A DNA stretch of 64,000 nt, from positions 558,001 to 622,000 of the forward strand of contig NZ_LN868938.1 of NCBI RefSeq assembly GCF_001182745.1, given 5' to 3'. Position 1 is the stretch's first letter. Every line of letters begins with the position of its first letter. This DNA comes from Nocardia farcinica (GTDB lineage: Bacteria; Actinomycetota; Actinomycetes; Mycobacteriales; Mycobacteriaceae). The notes beneath the pieces are model-generated. The model worked only from the letters and a program-made list of their open reading frames with translations. It did not search any database and had not been told where the DNA came from. The translations under genes and the position numbers were made by a program. Below, one piece after another: positions 9,011 through 17,216 of this stretch.

Positions 9011-10204
9011 CTAGCGCCGCAGCCCCGCCAGCGGGTCGGTGTCGCAGGCGCGGTCGGGGACGCTGGTGCGGACCGGGCCCAGGGAGGGGAGCCCGAGGGT
9101 GACCGACTTGCGGGCCCGTCCGGTGCGCGAGTGGTCCTTGTCCGGGGTGGGCCGCGACGCACCGACGCCGGCCAGCGCGGGTTCGGCGTTGCCGTAGACG
9201 CATTCGGGGTCGGGGCCGTCCAGCGGCAGGCCGGTGAAGAACTTCGCCGCCATGCAGCCGCCCTGGCAGGAGTCGTAGGCGGGGCAGGCGGTGCACGCGC
9301 CGCCGGTCTGCGGTTGCCGCAACCGCTCGAACAGCTCGGAGGTGTTCCACACCGACTCGAAGCCGCCGGGGTCGCGGACGTTGCCTGCCAGGAATTCGTC
9401 GTGGATGGCGAAGGGGCAGGCGTAGACGTCGCCGACCGGGTCGATCAGGCACACCACCCGGCCGGCCCCGCACAGGTTCAATCCGGGCAGGGGAGTGGAG
9501 CCCAGGGCGTTGAGGTGGAAGAACGAGTCACCGGTCAGCACCCCCTCGCCGTGGGCGACGAGCCAGTGGTAGAGCTCGAGCTGCTGCTCGGTGGTCGGAT
9601 GCAGCTCGTCCCAGACGTCGGCGCCGCGGCCGGAGGGCCGCAGCCGGGTGATGCGCAGCTGGGCGCCGAAGCGGTCGGCGATGGCCTTGAACTCGTCGAG
9701 CTGGCCGACGTTGTGGCGGGTCATCACCACCGAGATCTTGAAATTCTCGAACCCGGCGTTCGCCAGGTTCTCCATCGCCCGCATCGCGGTGTCGAACGAG
9801 CCCGGCCCGCGGACCGCGTCGTTGACCTCGGCGGTGGCGCCGTCGATGGAGATCTGCACGTCCACGTAGTCGGTGGCGGCCAGCTGTTCGGCGCGGGCCG
9901 GGGTCAGCCGCACGCCGTTGGTGGAGAACTTGACGCCGACCTGATGGTCCACGGCGTAGTCGAGCAGCTCCCAGAAGTCCGACCGGACCGTCGGCTCACC
10001 GCCGCCGATGTTGACGTAGAAGACCTGCATCCGCTGCAGCTCGTCGATGACCGCCTTGGCTTCCTCGGTCGTGAGTTCGCGGGGGTCGCGTCGTCCCGAG
10101 GACGACAGGCAATGCGAGCACGCGAGATTGCACGCGTAGGTCAGCTCCCACGTCAGGCAGATCGGGGCGTCCAGACCGTACTTGAAGTGCTCCACCAATT
10201 TCAT
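9011..10204 (-). CDS. mftC: Mycofactocin maturase MftC, radical SAM/SPASM enzyme
   Basis: A 397-aa radical SAM enzyme. Cys25, Cys29 and Cys32 (CNLACSHC) bind the SAM cluster; a SPASM domain with many cysteines (CGAGRVVC, YACPF, ACTACPAYDSCQGGC) fills the C-terminal third and binds two more clusters. In the known pathway MftC oxidatively decarboxylates and then cyclises the C-terminal Val-Tyr of MftA, with MftB presenting the peptide. The ATG at 10204 follows AGGAG and lies 2 nt after the mftB stop. The usual next genes mftD, mftE and mftF are not downstream here. Confidence 0.97.
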   Translation of the reverse strand: MKLVEHFKYGLDAPICLTWELTYACNLACSHCLSSSGRRDPRELTTEEAKAVIDELQRMQVFYVNIGGGEPTVRSDFWELLDYAVDHQVGVKFSTNGVRLTPARAEQLAATDYVDVQISIDGATAEVNDAVRGPGSFDTAMRAMENLANAGFENFKISVVMTRHNVGQLDEFKAIADRFGAQLRITRLRPSGRGADVWDELHPTTEQQLELYHWLVAHGEGVLTGDSFFHLNALGSTPLPGLNLCGAGRVVCLIDPVGDVYACPFAIHDEFLAGNVRDPGGFESVWNTSELFERLRQPQTGGACTACPAYDSCQGGCMAAKFFTGLPLDGPDPECVYGNAEPALAGVGASRPTPDKDHSRTGRARKSVTLGLPSLGPVRTSVPDRACDTDPLAGLRR

Positions 10205-10206
10205 TG

Positions 10207-10506
10207 CTACTCCTGTCCGTCGCCGTCGGTCTCCCGGGGGCGGATCGTGCCCGCCTGGCAGAGGCTCGCGAGGGCGCGCAGATAGCCGGGGTGCTGCTCG
10301 GCCGGAACCCCGGCCGCCGCCAGCGCCGCGACAGCGGTCGGTTGGCCGGCCAGTTCTCGGACGACGGTGACCAGCTCGGGGGTCTTCAGGAACGACAGTC
10401 GCCGCGTGACGAAGTCGTACACCAGCGCGCCGAACGGTTCCGGCCGGATCGAGACCGTCGGCGCGAGGGCGTAGGCACGAGCTGGGTCGAAGGTGTCAGT
10501 AGACAC
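10207..10506 (-). CDS. mftB: Mycofactocin peptide chaperone MftB
   Basis: A 99-aa protein with the RiPP recognition element fold. It contains PEPFGALVYDFVTRRL and the tail LCQAGTIRPRE typical of MftB. It binds the MftA leader and delivers the core to MftC. The GTG start at 10506 lies within the last codons of mftA, an 11-nt overlap that couples translation. The stop lies inside the mftC ribosome binding site. Confidence 0.95.
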   Translation of the reverse strand: MSTDTFDPARAYALAPTVSIRPEPFGALVYDFVTRRLSFLKTPELVTVVRELAGQPTAVAALAAAGVPAEQHPGYLRALASLCQAGTIRPRETDGDGQE

Positions 10507-10594
10507 CGCACATGCCGTCGATAGAGACCTCCTCGATGAGGGTTTCGTCCACCGCCGCCGAGTTGTCCACCTGATCCATCGAGCGCTCGGTCAT
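10496..10594 (-). CDS. mftA: Mycofactocin precursor peptide MftA
   Basis: A 32-residue peptide, MTERSMDQ at the start and the invariant core IDGMCGVY at the C-terminus. The terminal Val-Tyr pair becomes the redox cofactor mycofactocin. The ATG at 10594 is preceded by AAGGAG at a good distance; the longer open frame upstream is not coding because it runs through the promoter. Mycofactocin serves nicotinoprotein dehydrogenases whose bound NAD does not exchange. Confidence 0.96.
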   Translation of the reverse strand: MTERSMDQVDNSAAVDETLIEEVSIDGMCGVY

Positions 10595-10634
10595 GATCAC
10601 CACTCCTTCGTCGTGTTCGGGTTGTGTGATGGAG

Positions 10635-10657
10635 ACTATAATGTCACTCGATGACAT
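10635..10657 (-). promoter_or_regulatory. mftA promoter with palindromic operator
   Basis: On the minus strand TATAGT (10640-10635) is a good -10 box, about 40 bp before the mftA ATG. Directly upstream lies ATGTCA-N5-TGACAT (10641-10657), a 6+6 bp palindrome between the -10 and -35 positions, the classic place for repression by a TetR-type factor. On the plus strand a perfect TATAAT sits at 10637. Mycofactocin loci are often controlled by the TetR-family MftR, but no close MftR gene was recognised in this window. Confidence 0.6.
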
Positions 10658-10796
10658 ATTGGAAGCCCCGGTTTGCCCGTGCCGGAAATGGGGCTTCGCA
10701 GGTCGAGCAGTGGGGAGGATGTGTCGGGCACCACGCCGCTGCCGGTCCGGCGTGGCTCGACGTGAGACCGCGAGCGAAGGATGCGGGAGCGGTGCG

Positions 10797-10823
10797 CCTA
10801 TCGCTCCGTCCGGGAGCGATAGG
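10797..10823. repeat. 11-bp perfect inverted repeat in the mftA-csp spacer
   Basis: CCTATCGCTCC and GGAGCGATAGG are separated by 5 nt. No T-run follows on either strand, so a terminator is unlikely. A partial copy (CCATCGCTCCC) follows about 20 bp later. It could be an operator or a structured leader of the cold-shock mRNA. The rest of the 332-bp spacer (10595-10926) shows no gene. Confidence 0.5.
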
Positions 10824-10926
10824 TCACACTCTCGCCCGTCCATCGCTCCCATGTGGAAGAGTGGTCGGGGAGACCGGGTTTTCGCAGTGTTTTCCCGGCT
10901 CGCCTACAGAAAAGATCGAAATCAGC

Positions 10927-11130
10927 ATGGCTCAAGGCAGCGTGAAGTGGTTCAACGGCGAGAAGGGCTTCGGCTTCATCGCCCAAGACGGAGGCGGTCC
11001 TGACGTCTTCGTGCATTACTCGGCCATCGGTGGCACGGGTTTCAAGACCCTCGATGAGGGGCAGCGCGTGGAGTTCGAGATCGGGCAGGGCCAGAAGGGC
11101 CCGCAGGCTCAGGATGTCCGCGCCATCTGA
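10927..11130 (+). CDS. Cold-shock-domain RNA chaperone (CspA family)
   Basis: A 67-aa single OB-fold protein with RNP1 KGFGFI and RNP2 VFVHYS, starting [16 protein letters not shown]. It binds single-stranded RNA/DNA and melts secondary structure. The ATG at 10927 gives the standard N-terminus. A strong terminator follows, so it is monocistronic. The long 5' region may form a leader, as is common for this family. Confidence 0.96.
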   Translation: MAQGSVKWFNGEKGFGFIAQDGGGPDVFVHYSAIGGTGFKTLDEGQRVEFEIGQGQKGPQAQDVRAI

Positions 11131-11146
11131 TCGAGCGTGACGTGTT

Positions 11147-11182
11147 GGCTCCGCACCGGAACGGTGCGGAGCCTTTTCGTTT
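11147..11182 (+). terminator. Rho-independent terminator after the cold-shock gene
   Basis: A perfect 12-bp stem (GGCTCCGCACCG / CGGTGCGGAGCC) with a 3-nt loop, followed by TTTTCGTTT. Confidence 0.9.
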
Positions 11183-11229
11183 GTCCGGCACGATCGGTCC
11201 GGGCCTGATCGTGCGCGTCGCCGCGGTGC

Positions 11230-11907
11230 TCACTCGCGGGGGAAGATCCACGGCAGTTCCAGCGCGTATTCCAGGTCCGCGCGAGTTCCCAAGGTGGTCA
11301 ACAGGACTCGGATCATGGTCAGTCGCGCGGGGGCGAGGACGTCCGGGTCCGGTTCCTCGCCCGGCGCGGTGGCCGCCGACAAGCGGTAGACCACGTATTC
11401 GCACAGGTGCAGGGCGGCGTCGAGGTCCAGAGGGGTGGGGACCGGCCGTCCCAGTTCGACGAACTTCTCCCGCACCGTCGTGCGGATGTCCTCCAGCGCC
11501 CGCTCCCGGTATGCCGACACCGGGGAGGCCGGGTCGTGGAGTTCGGCGAACAGCGGCCGCAGCATCGGGCCGTGGCCACGGGCCCAGCCGACGAAGGCGT
11601 CGATGAGGCGGATGCCCAGCTGCACGGGTTCGTCGGAGCCGGTGAGCGCGTCCCGGATGCCGCCGACCAGGCCCTCGTTGGAGCGGGTGAGCAGCACGTG
11701 CAGCGGTTCCTCGGCGTTGCCGAAGTAGCGGTAGAAGGTGGGCCGGGCCAGGCCGGCCTGCTCGATGATCTGGGCGACGCTCAGGCCGCGCGACCCGTTG
11801 CGGGTGAAGACGGCCGCGGTCGCGGCGACGATCCTGGCGCGTACTTCCTCGGCCTGCTCCCTGGTCTGGCGCGGGCGGCCGCGCCTCGCGGAGGTGACCT
11901 CGGACAT
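11230..11907 (-). CDS. TetR-family transcriptional regulator
   Basis: 225 aa. The N-terminal HTH (residues about 20-70) includes LSVAQIIEQAGLARPTFYRYF. The C-terminal ligand domain is not a recognised subtype. It is divergent from a GabD2-like aldehyde dehydrogenase and an SDR, which it probably represses. It does not resemble mycobacterial MftR despite being near the mft genes. The ATG at 11907 is clear. Confidence 0.9.
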   Translation of the reverse strand: MSEVTSARRGRPRQTREQAEEVRARIVAATAAVFTRNGSRGLSVAQIIEQAGLARPTFYRYFGNAEEPLHVLLTRSNEGLVGGIRDALTGSDEPVQLGIRLIDAFVGWARGHGPMLRPLFAELHDPASPVSAYRERALEDIRTTVREKFVELGRPVPTPLDLDAALHLCEYVVYRLSAATAPGEEPDPDVLAPARLTMIRVLLTTLGTRADLEYALELPWIFPRE

Positions 11908-11960
11908 GGTGATTCCTCACGAGACGACGGCGGTGGCAGCGGTGCGCCGCCACGGAGAGC

Positions 11961-12005
11961 TTGACAGGCAGCGCCTTCCAGCTATTAATCTAACACCACT
12001 GTTCA
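11961..12005 (+). promoter_or_regulatory. Probable promoter for the aldehyde dehydrogenase operon
   Basis: TTGACA at 11961-11966 is a perfect -35. An AT-rich TATTAATCT (11983-11991) supplies the -10 region. AACA-CCAC-TGTT directly after it is a small palindrome that could be part of the TetR operator. Confidence 0.45.
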
Positions 12006-12053
12006 GTTAAACCTGACGCCTCCGTCTCCCGAGAACCCACGAGAGGGCCGCCG

Positions 12054-13625
12054 ATGCCGACCGCCCCCCTGCCTGCCCTCGACTCCGCGCTGCCCGCCGA
12101 CCTGGTGAAGCCGTTGCTGGACCGCGCCGTCGCGGGCGGCGCGGGCACGGTCGAGATGTTCGCGCCCGCCACCGGGCGCAAGATCGCCGATCTGCCCCAG
12201 TCCGCCACCGCCGACATCGAGCGGGCCTTCGCCACCGCGCGGGCGGCCCAGCGCGAGTGGGCCCGGCGACCGGTGCGCGAGCGGGTCGCGGTGCTGCGCC
12301 GCCTGCACGACATCGTGCTCGCCGAGCAGGACACCATCCTCGACATCGTGCAGACCGAGACCGGCAAGTCGCGGGCACACGCGTTCGACGAGGTCGCCGA
12401 CGTGGCGGTGAACGCGCGGTACTACGCCTCGGTCGCCGAGCGGCTGCTGGCGCCCCGCAAGCCGCGCGGTGTCATGCCGGTGCTCACCCAGGTCGACGTG
12501 CTGCACCGGCCGAAGGGTGTGGTCGCGGTGATCTCGCCGTGGAACTACCCGCTGGCACTGGCCGCCTCCGACGCGCTGCCCGCCCTGGTCGCTGGCAACG
12601 CCGTGATCGCCCGCCCGGACAATCAGACCGCGCTCACCGCGCTGTGGGCGATCGACGCCGCCGAGCGGGCCGGACTGCCGAAGGGGCTGTGGCAGGCGGT
12701 GCTCGGCCGGGGGTCGGTGATCGGCGGCGAGGTGATCGCGCGCGCCGACTACGTCGACTACACCGGTTCCAGTGCGACCGGACGCACCATCGCCCAGCAG
12801 GCGGGGGAGCGGCTGATCGGCTACTCGCTCGAACTCGGCGGCAAGAATCCGCTGCTGGTGCTCGACGACGCCGACGTGACGCGCGCGGCCAAGATCGCGG
12901 TGCGGGCGTGCTTCGCCTCGGCGGGGCAGCTGTGCGAGTCGATCGAGCGGATCTACGTGCACGAGGCGGTGCACGACCGGTTCGTCGAGGAGTTCGTCGG
13001 CCACGTCCGGTCGATCCGGCTCGGCGGTGCCCTCGACTACAGTGCCGACATGGGGTCGTTGACCTTCCAGCGCCAGCTCGACACCGTGCGGGCCCACGTC
13101 GACGACGCGGTCGCCAAGGGCGCGACCGTGCTGGCCGGTGGGCGCGCCCGCCCGGATCTGGGCCCCTACTTCTACGAACCGACGGTGCTCACCGACGTGA
13201 CCGAGGAGATGACGGTCTACCGGGAGGAGACCTTCGGACCGGTCGTCTCGATCTACCGGGTCGCCGACGAGCACGCCGCGGTCGAGGCCGCCAACGACAC
13301 CCCCTACGGACTCAATGCCAGCGTGTGGACCAGGGATGCCGAGCGCGGCCGCCGCGTCGCCGCCCGCATCCGCGCCGGGTCGGTGAACGTCAACGAGGGC
13401 TTCATCGCCGCCTGGGGCAGCGCCGACGCGCCGTCGGGCGGGCTCGGTATCTCCGGCAACGGCCGCAGGCACGGCCCGGAGGGGCTGCTGAAGTACGTCG
13501 ACACCCAGACCATCGCGGTGCAGCGGGTGCTGCCGATCGCGCCGCTGCCCGGCATGTCCGAGCAGTTGTGGGCCAAGACGATGACGCTCTACCTGGGCGT
13601 CATGAAGAAGCTGCGCCAGAAGTGA
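12054..13625 (+). CDS. Succinate-semialdehyde dehydrogenase family protein, GabD2-like
   Basis: A 523-aa aldehyde dehydrogenase. It oxidises an aldehyde to its acid with NAD(P). Catalytic Cys lies in SAGQLCESIERIYV, the general-base Glu in LELGGKNPLLV, and the cofactor-binding VISPWNYPLA is present. The whole chain aligns from memory with Mycobacterium GabD2 (for example MGSLTFQRQLDTV and GRRHGPEGLLKY). It is first in an operon with an SDR 11 bp downstream and divergent from TetR. True substrate is open; succinate semialdehyde is one candidate. Confidence 0.9.
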   Translation: MPTAPLPALDSALPADLVKPLLDRAVAGGAGTVEMFAPATGRKIADLPQSATADIERAFATARAAQREWARRPVRERVAVLRRLHDIVLAEQDTILDIVQTETGKSRAHAFDEVADVAVNARYYASVAERLLAPRKPRGVMPVLTQVDVLHRPKGVVAVISPWNYPLALAASDALPALVAGNAVIARPDNQTALTALWAIDAAERAGLPKGLWQAVLGRGSVIGGEVIARADYVDYTGSSATGRTIAQQAGERLIGYSLELGGKNPLLVLDDADVTRAAKIAVRACFASAGQLCESIERIYVHEAVHDRFVEEFVGHVRSIRLGGALDYSADMGSLTFQRQLDTVRAHVDDAVAKGATVLAGGRARPDLGPYFYEPTVLTDVTEEMTVYREETFGPVVSIYRVADEHAAVEAANDTPYGLNASVWTRDAERGRRVAARIRAGSVNVNEGFIAAWGSADAPSGGLGISGNGRRHGPEGLLKYVDTQTIAVQRVLPIAPLPGMSEQLWAKTMTLYLGVMKKLRQK

Positions 13626-13636
13626 GAGGACGCCGT

Positions 13637-14467
13637 ATGAAACTGGAGACGGTTGCGGGCAAGAAGGTGCTCGTCACCGGCGCCGCCATGGGCCTGGGCA
13701 AGTTGTTCGCCGAGCGCGCGGTCCGCGAGGGCGCGGCCGCGGTGGTGCTGTGGGACATCAACGAGCCGGCCCTGAAGGAGACCGCCGAGGGCATGACCGG
13801 GCGCGGCACGCAGATCCACACCCAGGTGGTCGACGTGTCCGACCGGGAGGCGATCGTGGCGGCGGCGGCCACCACCCGCGAAACCGTCGGCGACATCGAC
13901 GTGCTGGTGAACAACGCGGGCATCGTGCGCGGCAACACCTACTTCTGGGAGACCGAGAACGTCGCCGACATCGAGAAGACGATGGCGATCAACTCGCTCG
14001 CCCCGATGTACGTCACGCTCGAGTTCCTGCCCGCGATGGTGCGCGGCACCGGGCAGGCCCGGGTGCTCACCATCGCGTCCTCGGCGGGTCTGGTGTCGAA
14101 TCCGCGCATGAGCGTCTACGCGGCCTCGAAGTGGGCGGCGCTGGGCTGGTCGGACTCGGTGCGCCTGGAACTCGAGCAGGCGGGCCACGACCACGTGAAG
14201 GTCACCACGGTCTGCCCGACCTACATCGACACCGGGATGTTCGACGGCGCCAAGGGATTCTGGTTCACCCCGATCCTCAAGCAGGACGCGGTGGTCGACA
14301 CCTCCTGGCAGGAGATGAAGAAGGGCACGCCGCTGGTGGTGCTGCCGTGGACCTCGCGCCTGAACAAGGCGCTGTCCGGCCTGCTGCCGGTGAAGCTGCG
14401 CGACCTGTTCCTGGACACGGTCGGCGTCTATCACTCGATGGATCAGTTCACCGGGCGCAAGAAGTAA
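13637..14467 (+). CDS. Short-chain dehydrogenase/reductase
   Basis: 276 aa, classical SDR. Cofactor motif TGAAMGLG near residue 14, NNAG, and catalytic Ser plus YAASK (Tyr-x-x-x-Lys). The ATG at 13637 follows GAGAGG. Immediately downstream of the aldehyde dehydrogenase, so alcohol to aldehyde to acid is a plausible joint role. It ends 3 bp before the convergent methyltransferase gene. Confidence 0.9.
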   Translation: MKLETVAGKKVLVTGAAMGLGKLFAERAVREGAAAVVLWDINEPALKETAEGMTGRGTQIHTQVVDVSDREAIVAAAATTRETVGDIDVLVNNAGIVRGNTYFWETENVADIEKTMAINSLAPMYVTLEFLPAMVRGTGQARVLTIASSAGLVSNPRMSVYAASKWAALGWSDSVRLELEQAGHDHVKVTTVCPTYIDTGMFDGAKGFWFTPILKQDAVVDTSWQEMKKGTPLVVLPWTSRLNKALSGLLPVKLRDLFLDTVGVYHSMDQFTGRKK

Positions 14468-14470
14468 CGC

Positions 14471-15262
14471 TCAGCGCGTCCCGGTGACGACGGTGGCGTA
14501 GCGCTCGTCGGACTCGGCGCGCGCTGCGCGCAACCCGCGGGCACGCAGGAACTCGCCTGCCGCGGTTGCCTGTTCGCGGCTGCTCTCGAAGAACACGGTG
14601 CCCCCCGGAGCCAGCCAGTCGGGCGCGGCCGCGGCGACGCGGCGGAAGACGTCGAGCCCGTCGGCGCCCCCGTCGAGGGCGGCGCGCGGCTCGTGGTCGC
14701 GCGCCTCCGGCGGCATGCCGGCGATGCCCGCGGTCGGGACGTAGGGGACGTTGGCGAGCAGGATGTCGATGCGGCCGCGCAGGTCGGTGGGCAGCGCGTC
14801 GAACAGGTCGCCTTCGTGCACCGTGCCGTGACCGGCGAGGTTGCCGCGCGCACAGTGCACCGCGGTCGGATCGACGTCGGCGGCCGTGAGTTCCACGGTG
14901 CGGCCGTGGGCGCGCATCTCCGTCGCGAACGCCAGTCCGAGCGCGCCGCAGCCGCAGCAGAGGTCCACCACGCACAGCGTCCCCGGCCGCTCCCGCGCGA
15001 CCGCGAGGGCGGTGTCGACGAGGAACGCGGTCCGGCGGCGCGGCACGAAGACGCCCGGTCGCACGGCCACCCGCAAGCCACGGAACTCCGCCCACCCCAC
15101 CACGTACTCCAGCGGCGTGCCCGACACCCGCTGCCGCACCAGCTCCGCCAGCGGTGTGCCGGTCTCGGCGGCGGCGTCGGTGAGCAGGGCCGCCTCCTCC
15201 TCGGCGAAGACACAGCCCGCCGCCCGCAGGCGCGCCACCACCTCGGCGTCCACATGTCGCAT
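14471..15262 (-). CDS. PrmC/HemK-family N5-glutamine methyltransferase-like protein
   Basis: 263 aa. An N-terminal helical domain is followed by a SAM-binding Rossmann domain with VVDLCCGCGALGLA and the substrate motif NVPYVP, a variant of the NPPY motif of PrmC, the release-factor methylase. The motif change (NPPY to NVPY) suggests a paralogue with another substrate rather than the housekeeping PrmC. Monocistronic; convergent with the SDR gene. Confidence 0.85.
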   Translation of the reverse strand: MRHVDAEVVARLRAAGCVFAEEEAALLTDAAAETGTPLAELVRQRVSGTPLEYVVGWAEFRGLRVAVRPGVFVPRRRTAFLVDTALAVARERPGTLCVVDLCCGCGALGLAFATEMRAHGRTVELTAADVDPTAVHCARGNLAGHGTVHEGDLFDALPTDLRGRIDILLANVPYVPTAGIAGMPPEARDHEPRAALDGGADGLDVFRRVAAAAPDWLAPGGTVFFESSREQATAAGEFLRARGLRAARAESDERYATVVTGTR

Positions 15263-15466
15263 CCGTTCATCCTGGGGTCGACCGCACCGTGCGCGCCACC
15301 GGATATGCGCGACCGCCGAACGCGGCGAGCTGTGCGGGCCGGGCGTGCCGGGGTCGATCCGGGTCGCGGGTGGGGGAGATCGCGATGGTGCTCGTCGCGC
15401 AGGCGTAGTGCGGTGCATACGGGGTAGGCGGCCTGATGAGCACCCACTTCGACGAATGGAGGCGTC

Positions 15467-16108
15467 ATGAGAGACGTCGACGACACAGTTCCTGCCGACC
15501 GTGGCCGTCCGCTGCGCATTCCCCGGAGCCGGGGAGCTCTCGGCGGCCTCGCGGTACTGCTGCTGGGCGTCTGGGGCGCGCTGATCCCGTTCATCGGGCC
15601 GTCCTTCGATTTCGCGTTCACCCCCGACGAGCCGTGGACGTGGACGGCGGCGCGCGGCTGGCTCGAGGTACTGCCCGGTGTCGCCGCGATCATCGGCGGA
15701 TTGCTCATGTTGGCCAGCCGCAACCGGCTGGTGGCGAGCTTCGGCGCGTGGCTGGCGGTCGCGGCGGGCGTGTGGTTCGTGATCGGGCCGGTCCTGGCGG
15801 AGCCGCTGGGGATCGGCTCGGCCGGTGACCCGGTGGCCGCGTCCGACGGGAAACGGGCGCTGCTGCACCTCACCTACTTCTCCGGCCTCGGCGCGCTGAT
15901 CCTGTTCTTCGCCGCGACGTCGCTGGGCCGGTTGTCGGTGCGCAGCGTCCGCGACATCGCCTTCGCCCGGCGCGAGGTGGATGCCGGGGCGGTCGCCGAC
16001 CGGCAGCGCCGCGTGGTCGACGCGCCGAGAACCGAGGGAACGGCCCCGTGGACCGGGCCCGCGGCGGGCCCGCGCCCGAACTACCCCGGGCTGCATCCCG
16101 GCGGGTGA
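15467..16108 (+). CDS. Four-span membrane protein, unknown function
   Basis: 213 aa with about four hydrophobic segments (residues about 27-45, 65-85, 90-110, 135-155) and a charged, proline-rich C-terminal tail. The ATG at 15467 follows GGAGG. No family was recognised. Standing alone between divergent methyltransferase and convergent DUF218 genes. Confidence 0.75.
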   Translation: MRDVDDTVPADRGRPLRIPRSRGALGGLAVLLLGVWGALIPFIGPSFDFAFTPDEPWTWTAARGWLEVLPGVAAIIGGLLMLASRNRLVASFGAWLAVAAGVWFVIGPVLAEPLGIGSAGDPVAASDGKRALLHLTYFSGLGALILFFAATSLGRLSVRSVRDIAFARREVDAGAVADRQRRVVDAPRTEGTAPWTGPAAGPRPNYPGLHPGG

Positions 16109-16159
16109 TCGGCGCCTTCGGCAGTCGGCCGGACGGAGCCCCGGGTCCGGCCGGCCGAC

Positions 16160-17032
16160 TCAGCGCGAGGTGGCGAGCTGGAAGGTGCGGGTGGCGTCGA
16201 GGTAGATGCCGCGCTGGGCGTGCCGGGGCGGCGGCGGGAGCTGCGAGACCAGCTGTTCCAGCGAGGTCATCGCACCCACCACGGGAATGCCCGCCACGAT
16301 GAAATCGGCGACCGCACGGCGGATGTGGTTCGGCGAGGTGACCACGACGGCGCTGCTCGCGCCGATGTCACGCAGCAGCCGGGTGCTGAACAGCGCGTTC
16401 TGCACGGTCGACCCGGCGCGGTTCTCGACGTGGATGCGGGCGGCGGGCAGGCCGCGTCCGACCAGCCAGTTGCGCATCGCCTCGGCCTCGGTGATGCCGT
16501 TCTGCGGATTCCCGCCCGTCACGACGACGGGGGAGAAGGGGGAGGCGATCGCCTGGATCCAGGCGGCGGTGAGCCGGTTGACCAGCTCGGGCCGGAGCGA
16601 GCCGTCCGGCAGCAGGCCGTAGCCGAGCACCACGATGCCGGTCTGCGGACCCACCAGGGCGGGCAGCGGATTCGGCAGGGTGCCCGCGGCGGCGCCGATC
16701 GCGTGCAGCACGTGATGTGTGCCGCCGGCCAGGCCGGGGTCGACGACCTGGAGCCGGGCCAGCGCGTCGGCCGTGGCGGGGACGTCGCCGGCGTAGTGCG
16801 ACCAGATGGCCTGCAGCGAGAGTGCTTCCGCGTCGGCCGGGTCGATCGCGAGCAGCGCGCGCAGGTCGGCGCGTCCCGCCCCGTCGTTGCCGTCGGTGAA
16901 GTGGCGCTGCGCGGAGTTGTAGAGGGCGTCGGTTTCGGGGGCGGCCTGGGCGGGCGCACCCGCCAGGCCGGACAGGGTCAGGGCCGCGAAGCCGGCGGCG
17001 ACCAGGGACTTCCACTGCCTCGAGATCTTCAC
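16160..17032 (-). CDS. Secreted DUF218 (YdcF-like) protein
   Basis: 290 aa with a signal peptide (SLVAAGFAALTLSGLAGAPAQA) and a C-terminal DUF218 domain: GIVVLGYGLLPDGS, VVVTGGNPQNGITEAEAM, and VVVTSPNHIRRA. YdcF/SanA-like proteins act at the envelope, in some cases binding SAM; the activity is unsettled. An N-terminal helical repeat with TPR character (residues 35-110) precedes the domain. The GTG at 17032 is chosen because it gives a compact signal peptide; GTG 17044 is also possible. Confidence 0.82.
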   Translation of the reverse strand: MKISRQWKSLVAAGFAALTLSGLAGAPAQAAPETDALYNSAQRHFTDGNDGAGRADLRALLAIDPADAEALSLQAIWSHYAGDVPATADALARLQVVDPGLAGGTHHVLHAIGAAAGTLPNPLPALVGPQTGIVVLGYGLLPDGSLRPELVNRLTAAWIQAIASPFSPVVVTGGNPQNGITEAEAMRNWLVGRGLPAARIHVENRAGSTVQNALFSTRLLRDIGASSAVVVTSPNHIRRAVADFIVAGIPVVGAMTSLEQLVSQLPPPPRHAQRGIYLDATRTFQLATSR

Positions 17033-17202
17033 TACGGTCGACACCTTTCCACGAGTGAACGGGTCCACGGCTGGATCGACCGGCCGGGGCCGGCGGGCGA
17101 AGCACACCCACCATACGACCGGCCGCCCCGATTGCGGCGCAATTGCGGCTGCTCGCCGCGGTCGTGTGCACCCGCAGCACCGGCGCGCCGGGACGCGAGG
17201 AT

Positions 17203-17208
17203 TAGGCT
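17203..17208 (+). promoter_or_regulatory. -10 box of a probably leaderless folD-like mRNA
   Basis: TAGGCT lies 8 nt before the GTG start at 17217 and no Shine-Dalgarno is present, so transcription probably begins at the start codon. Confidence 0.5.
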
Positions 17209-17216
17209 GTCCCGAC

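Noticed and set aside
11230..11907. TetR near mftA as the mycofactocin regulator MftR
   Set aside because: Sequence does not resemble MftR, and it is divergent from the aldehyde dehydrogenase, separated from mftA by the cold-shock gene.
16113..16157. GC-rich inverted repeat between the membrane protein and DUF218 genes
   Set aside because: Arms need a bulge and no T-run follows; too weak to call a terminator.
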